DNA from: Streptomyces sp. Y2F8-2
GTDB lineage: Bacteria > Actinomycetota > Actinomycetes > Streptomycetales > Streptomycetaceae
DNA length: 64,000 nucleotides
Direction of reading: 5' to 3'
Assembly (NCBI RefSeq): GCF_014905555.1
Contig: NZ_BNGS01000014.1
Location: 62,001 to 126,000 of the forward strand
Of this stretch, positions 59,899 to 64,000 are shown piece by piece. Position numbers and translations under genes: made by a program. Below the pieces are notes generated by a model. It searched no databases, had not been told where the DNA came from, and was given only the letters and a program-made list of their open reading frames with translations. Every line of letters begins with the position of its first letter. Position 1 is the stretch's first letter.

Positions 59899-60836
59899 AT
59901 GCCCTCCTCGAGCAGCGCGTGCCCGTGGTCGATCAGAGCGGCGAGCTGTTTGACGTGGTCCTCGGACGGCTCGTGCAGGGGCGGCCGCACCTCGCCGACG
60001 TCGAGTCCGCGCAGCCGTACGCCCGCCTTGACGAGGGAGACGGCGTAGCCGCGGCCGCGGGAGCGCAGTTCGACGAACGGGCGGTAGAAGCCGTCGAGGA
60101 GCCGGTTCACGGTGGTGTCGTCGCCGGAGGTGAGCGCGCGGTGGAAGGCGAGGGCGATCTCCGGGGCGAAGCAGAACACGGCGGACGAGTACAGCGTGAC
60201 GCCGATGCCGCGGTAGGCGAGCTGGGTCTGTTCGGCGGTCGGCAGCCCGTTGAAGTAGAGGAAGTCGCCCGGGACCTCGCTGCGCACGGCGCTGACGATG
60301 CGCTGCATCAGGTCCAGGTCGCCGAGCCCGTCCTTCAGGCCGATGACACCGTCCGTACGGGCGAGTTCCACCACCGTCCCGGGTGTGAACACGGCGTTGT
60401 CGCGCTGGTAGACGACGGTCGGCAGCGAGGTCGCGGCGGCCAGCTCCCGGTAGTGCCGCAGCAGCCCCTCCTGGCCCGCGACCACCAGGTAAGGCGGCAT
60501 GGCGAGCAGCCCGTCCGCCCCGGCGTCCTCCGCGAGCTTCGCGTAGCGCACGGCGAGCGCGGTCCCGTAGCCGGCGCCCGCCACGACCGGAACCCGTCCG
60601 TCGGTCGCCTCGACGGCCGCCCGTACGCAGGCCTCGAACTCCTCGGGCGTCAGCGCGTGGAACTCACCCGTGCCGCAGCACGCGAACACGGCGGCGGCGC
60701 CCGCCTCAACCCCCCTGCGCACATGGGCGCGGTAGACGTCGAGCGCGAGGGAGCCGTCGGGCCCGTACGCGGTGACGGGGAAGAACAGCGGCCCGCTCGG
60801 GATGCCGAGTCGAGCGGCGAGAAGGGCTGACGTCAC
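59895..60836 (-). CDS. 5-dehydro-4-deoxyglucarate dehydratase-like (KdgD)
   Basis: A 313-residue DHDPS-superfamily enzyme. GIPSGPLFFPVTAYGPDGSL and CGTGEFHALTPEEFEACVRA are characteristic of KdgD. The Schiff-base Lys is in GVIGLKDGLGDLDLMQRIV and the Tyr in LPTVVYQRDNAVFTPG. The reaction converts 5-keto-4-deoxyglucarate to 2-oxoglutarate semialdehyde, water and CO2. Divergent from uronate dehydrogenase, whose aldarate product feeds towards it; the glucarate/galactarate dehydratase needed between them is not in the window. Confidence 0.85.
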   Translation of the reverse strand: MTSALLAARLGIPSGPLFFPVTAYGPDGSLALDVYRAHVRRGVEAGAAAVFACCGTGEFHALTPEEFEACVRAAVEATDGRVPVVAGAGYGTALAVRYAKLAEDAGADGLLAMPPYLVVAGQEGLLRHYRELAAATSLPTVVYQRDNAVFTPGTVVELARTDGVIGLKDGLGDLDLMQRIVSAVRSEVPGDFLYFNGLPTAEQTQLAYRGIGVTLYSSAVFCFAPEIALAFHRALTSGDDTTVNRLLDGFYRPFVELRSRGRGYAVSLVKAGVRLRGLDVGEVRPPLHEPSEDHVKQLAALIDHGHALLEEGM

Positions 60837-60890
60837 GGGCTCTCCCTTGAACAGGCGCTCCTACGCGGACCGACGCGCGCTCCCGAGTGG

Positions 60891-60931
60891 ACCACACCCC
60901 GGACAGGTGACCACCACACCCCGGATAGGTG
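60891..60931. promoter_or_regulatory. 19-bp direct repeat in the kdgD-udh divergent promoter region
   Basis: ACCACACCCCGGACAGGTG (60891-60909) and ACCACACCCCGGATAGGTG (60913-60931), one mismatch, period 22, close to two helical turns, so both sites face the same side of DNA. About 55 bases upstream of the KdgD-like start; a likely binding site for the local regulator. Confidence 0.6.
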
Positions 60932-61135
60932 CACGCTTCTGATCCGTGTCCATATTTCTGAACGAATCCACGCTATGGGGCCGCCTCGGGGCGGGTCAAG
61001 CGCGCAACCAGGCAAGTCAGAGGTGGATTCCGCACTTCCGCGCCCCACTTGACGGGCCGGGCCGACGCTCCTTAGCGTGTCCATGAATGTGAATCCTGTG
61101 CACGAATGCGGCCGTGGATCTCAAGGAGACCGAGG

Positions 61136-61945
61136 ATGCCCGCTCCCCGCACCGTTCTGCTCACCGGCGCCGCCGGCGGACTCGGCACCCTGATGCGGGG
61201 ACTGCTGCCCCAGTACGGCTACCAGCTGCGCCTCCTCGACCTGCTGCCGATCGAGGGCGAGCCGGGCGCGATCACCGCGGATCTCGCGGACAAGGACGCC
61301 GTGCGCGAGGCCGTACGGGGCGTCGACGCGATCATCCACCTCGCGGGCATCTCCTTGGAGTCCACGTTCGAGAAGATCCTGAAGGCGAACATCGAGGGCG
61401 CGTACAACGTGTACGAGGCGGCGCGCGAGGAAGGCGTACGCCGGATCGTGTTCGCCTCCTCCAACCACGCGGTCGGCTTCACCCCTCGCCCCCAGGGCGA
61501 CGACCCGCTGATTCCGATCGACACCCCGCGCCGCCCCGACACCTTCTACGGGCTGTCCAAGTCCTTCGGCGAGGACCTGGCCCAGTTCTACTGGGACAAG
61601 CACGGCCTGGAGACCGTGTCGGTGCGCATCGGCTCCTGCTTCCCGGAGCCCACCAGCGTCCGCATGCTCTCCGTCTGGATGAGCCCCGAGGACGGCGCCC
61701 GCCTCTTTCACGCGGCCCTGACCGCCGAGGACGTCGGCCACACCGTCGTCTACGGCTCCTCGGCCAACACCCGCCTGTGGTGGGACCTGACCACCGCGCG
61801 GGCCCTCGGCTACGAACCGCAGGACGACTCCGAGCCGTACGCCGAGAAGCTCATCGCCGAGCAGGGCGAGCTGGACCCGGACAACCCGGCGCACGCGCAC
61901 CTGGGCGGCCACTTCGTCACGGACCCGCCGATCTGGCCGTACTGA
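61136..61945 (+). CDS. NAD-dependent uronate dehydrogenase
   Basis: A 269-residue short-chain epimerase/dehydratase-type enzyme. ATG at 61136 has AAGGAGACCGAGG upstream; an earlier in-frame ATG at 61106 precedes that site and is less likely. NAD motif LTGAAGGLGTLMRGLL; catalytic FYGLSKSFGEDLAQFY (Tyr-x3-Lys); Ser in IVFASSNHAVGF; RIGSCFPEP as in Udh. It oxidises galacturonate/glucuronate to the aldarolactone. Starts a unit with sugar regulator and ABC importer downstream. Confidence 0.87.
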   Translation: MPAPRTVLLTGAAGGLGTLMRGLLPQYGYQLRLLDLLPIEGEPGAITADLADKDAVREAVRGVDAIIHLAGISLESTFEKILKANIEGAYNVYEAAREEGVRRIVFASSNHAVGFTPRPQGDDPLIPIDTPRRPDTFYGLSKSFGEDLAQFYWDKHGLETVSVRIGSCFPEPTSVRMLSVWMSPEDGARLFHAALTAEDVGHTVVYGSSANTRLWWDLTTARALGYEPQDDSEPYAEKLIAEQGELDPDNPAHAHLGGHFVTDPPIWPY

Positions 61946-61959
61946 GAGACGCACTCCAA

Positions 61960-61988
61960 GGGCGGGCGGGCACCGAACGGGCCCGCCC
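61960..61988 (+). terminator. Terminator after uronate dehydrogenase
   Basis: GGGCGGGC (61960-61967) pairs with GCCCGCCC (61981-61988), followed shortly by CTTTTC, about 15 bases past the stop. Confidence 0.6.
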
Positions 61989-62200
61989 GCGCCGCTTTTC
62001 GGGCACGGCGGCTGCCCGATCCCACCGGCCGGCCCGCTTCACCGCAGGTCCGGGACGGTCACGCTTGCCGCCGAACGGGCGGGGTCGGGCACACTCGATC
62101 GCGTAACAGACCTGGTCAGCGCCGCACTCCCGCTGTAGAAAATCCTCCATGGGCCCCACCGGGCCCGAACGGGCACACCTGAGCGGAGACGGGAGGCGCG

Positions 62201-62971
62201 ATGACGGCCAGGACCGCGGAGGAACGGCAGCGTGAGATCGTCAAGGCCGCCCGTCGCACGGGCTCGGTCGACGTCACCACGCTCGCCGCCGAACTGGGCG
62301 TCGCCAAGGAGACCGTACGTCGCGATCTGCGCGCCCTGGAGGACCACGGGCTGGTCCGCCGCACCCACGGCGGCGCCTACCCCGTGGAGAGCGCCGGCTT
62401 CGAGACGACCCTCGCCTTCCGCGCCACCAGCCACGTGCCCGAGAAGCGCCGGATCGCGGCCGCCGCGGCCGAGCTGCTCGGGGACGCCGAGACGGTCTTC
62501 GTCGACGAGGGCTTCACCCCCCAGCTCATCGCCGAGGCGCTGCCCCGGGACCGGCCGCTGACCGTGGTCACCGCGTCCCTGGCCACCGCGGGCGCGCTCG
62601 CCGAGGCCGAGAACACCACCGTCCTGCTGCTGGGCGGCCGGGTGCGGCACGGCACGCTCGCCACCGTCGACCACTGGACGACGAAGATGCTCGCCGGTTT
62701 CGTGATCGACCTGGCGTACATCGGCGCGAACGGCATCTCCCGCGAACACGGCCTGACCACGCCGGACCCCGCGGTCAGCGAGGTCAAGGCCCAGGCGATC
62801 CGCGCGTCCCGGCGCACGGTGTTCGCGGGGGTGCACACCAAGTTCGGCGCGGTCAGCTTCTGCCGGTTCGCGGAGATCGGCGCGCTGGAGGCGATCGTCA
62901 CGAGCACGCTCCTGCCGACGACCGAGGCGCACCGCTACTCACTGCTGGGCCCACAGGTCATCCGGGTCTGA
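62201..62971 (+). CDS. DeoR-family transcriptional regulator
   Basis: A 256-residue sugar-responsive regulator. N-terminal HTH (VDVTTLAAELGVAKETVRRD; ALEDHGLVRRTHGGAYP) and a DeoR C-terminal sugar-phosphate isomerase-like domain (VFVDEGFTPQLIAEALPRDR; LLLGGRVRHGTLATVDHWTT; AYIGANGISREHGLTTPDPA). GGGAGG is 5 bases before the ATG. Encoded just before a sugar-binding lipoprotein, which it probably controls. ATGTGAAT occurs upstream of both udh (61087-61094) and the lipoprotein gene (62986-62993). Confidence 0.92.
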   Translation: MTARTAEERQREIVKAARRTGSVDVTTLAAELGVAKETVRRDLRALEDHGLVRRTHGGAYPVESAGFETTLAFRATSHVPEKRRIAAAAAELLGDAETVFVDEGFTPQLIAEALPRDRPLTVVTASLATAGALAEAENTTVLLLGGRVRHGTLATVDHWTTKMLAGFVIDLAYIGANGISREHGLTTPDPAVSEVKAQAIRASRRTVFAGVHTKFGAVSFCRFAEIGALEAIVTSTLLPTTEAHRYSLLGPQVIRV

Positions 62972-63065
62972 CACCGTCCGAGAACATGTGAATGCCATAA
63001 CCCCTCCCCAGGGACGCTCACGCCCCAGTGCGCCCCTTATCTCCCCATAAGTCCAGGAGCGATCC

Positions 63066-64000
63066 ATGCGCACCCAGAGCCGACGGAGGCCGCGAGCCGT
63101 GCTCGCCATGGCCGCCGCAGGGACGCTGCTCGCCCCGCTGCTTTCCGGCTGCTGGGTCGGAGCAGGCGGGTCCGGTTCCGGCGGCAACTCCATCAACGTC
63201 CTGATGGTCAACAACCCGCAGATGGTGGAGTTGCAGAAGCTCACCGCCGCACACTTCACCAAGGACACCGGCATCAAGGTGAACTTCACCGTGCTGCCCG
63301 AGAACGACGTCCGCGACAAGATCAGCCAGGACTTCGCCAACCAGGCGGGCCAGTACGACGTCGCCACCCTCAGCAACTACGAGATACCGATCTACGCCCG
63401 CAACGGCTGGCTGCAGGACATGGACGCGTATGTGGCCAAGGACCACGCCTACGACGAGCAGGACGTCCTGGTCCCCATGCGCCAGTCGCTGACCGGTGAC
63501 GACGGCAAGCTGTACGGACAGCCGTTCTACGGCGAGTCGTCCTTCCTCATGTACCGCAAGGACGTCTTCGCCGAGAAGGGCCTGACGATGCCCGCCCACC
63601 CCACCTGGCAGCAGGTCGCCGACCTCGCCGCCGAGGTGGACGGCGCGAAGCCGGGGATGCGGGGCATCTGTCTGCGCGGCCTGCCCGGCTGGGGCGAGCT
63701 CATGGCGCCGCTCACGACGGTCGTGAACACCTTCGGCGGCACCTGGTTCGACAAGAACTGGAAGGCGCACCTGGACTCCCCCGAGTTCGAGAAGGCGACG
63801 AAGTTCTACGTCGACCTCGTCCGCACGCACGGCGAGTCGGGCGCCGCGCAGTCCGGGTTCGCCGAGTGCCTCAACAACATGACCCAGGGCAAGGTCGCCA
63901 TGTGGTATGACGCCACCTCCGCGGCCGGCTCCCTGGAGGCGTCCGGCTCCCCCGTCAAGGGCAAGCTCGGCTACGCCCCCGCCCCCGTGGAGGAGACCAG
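63066..64000 (+). CDS. Sugar ABC transporter substrate-binding lipoprotein (3' end outside window)
   Basis: At least 311 residues are visible; the frame is open at the window end. A lipoprotein signal peptide ends in LLSGCW (Cys29) and is followed by a Gly/Ser linker. The family 1 solute-binding core contains INVLMVNNPQMVELQKLTAA, QPFYGESSFLMYRKDVFAEK and LNNMTQGKVAMWYDATSAAG, which resembles sorbitol/mannitol-type binding proteins. The permeases should follow beyond the window. Regulated most likely by the preceding DeoR protein. Confidence 0.91.
   Translation, partial: MRTQSRRRPRAVLAMAAAGTLLAPLLSGCWVGAGGSGSGGNSINVLMVNNPQMVELQKLTAAHFTKDTGIKVNFTVLPENDVRDKISQDFANQAGQYDVATLSNYEIPIYARNGWLQDMDAYVAKDHAYDEQDVLVPMRQSLTGDDGKLYGQPFYGESSFLMYRKDVFAEKGLTMPAHPTWQQVADLAAEVDGAKPGMRGICLRGLPGWGELMAPLTTVVNTFGGTWFDKNWKAHLDSPEFEKATKFYVDLVRTHGESGAAQSGFAECLNNMTQGKVAMWYDATSAAGSLEASGSPVKGKLGYAPAPVEET

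Overview
The window is chromosomal DNA from a Streptomyces or very close relative. Signs are very high GC with strong G/C third-position bias, many GTG starts, chains of ATGA/GTGA stop-start overlaps, an ectABCD cluster, a fused ChlI/ChlD-type chelatase subunit, SigE-family sigma and IclR/DeoR/GntR sugar regulators. No tRNA, rRNA or CRISPR array was seen.

Layout. (1) 1-13.6 kb: a cobalamin (corrin ring) operon on the plus strand: cobN (partial), chlI/D-type subunit, cobO, cobB, cobI, an oppositely oriented ZIP transporter, then cobM, cobL, a cbiG-cobJ fusion, cobH, cbiX and cobC. A 43-bp repeat sits in frame in the cobB interdomain linker. (2) 13.7-20.1 kb: a DUF1326/DUF2182 pair, an amidohydrolase, a polar amino-acid ABC importer with a visible promoter, and a class V aminotransferase. 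(3) 20.7-24.0 kb: ectABCD (ectoine and 5-hydroxyectoine). (4) 23.8-37.4 kb: a genomic island integrated in the 3' end of ectD. The last 126 bp of shared ectD sequence recur perfectly at the right edge (37236-37361). A second, diverged copy (about 84 % identical) lies at 36967-37101. Decayed tyrosine recombinases lie near both ends.

The island cargo is the most unusual part. A tightly coupled minus-strand operon encodes an archaeal-type methionine adenosyltransferase, an APH-like kinase, a histidine phosphatase, a complete extra seryl-tRNA synthetase, a glycosyltransferase and a stand-alone alanyl-tRNA-synthetase-like catalytic core. Divergent from it are a class IV aminotransferase and an HTH protein fused to a formylglycine-generating-enzyme-like domain. 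That last gene carries a TTA (bldA-type) codon. I do not recognise this combination as a named pathway; an aminoacyl-tRNA- or aminoacyl-adenylate-dependent small-molecule pathway with its own immunity synthetase is my leading inference. Further right are two unknown proteins with possible defence or maintenance roles.

(5) 37.6-50.4 kb: a class V aminotransferase, DsbA-family protein, AraC/DJ-1 regulator with GNAT enzyme, a divergent drug-efflux MFS protein, a DUF1349 protein, an NADP-type aldehyde dehydrogenase with a divergent IclR regulator, a penicillin-binding protein, an NCS2 purine permease and an ECF sigma factor with a membrane partner. (6) 50.7-64 kb: carbohydrate catabolism: a double GH43 enzyme, secreted acid phosphatase, IlvD/Edd sugar-acid dehydratase with DHDPS-family lyase and GntR regulator, an MFS protein, an unknown protein, a KdgD-like dehydratase, uronate dehydrogenase, a DeoR regulator and the start of a sugar ABC importer lipoprotein. 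With the aldehyde dehydrogenase, these modules plausibly converge on 2-oxoglutarate semialdehyde.
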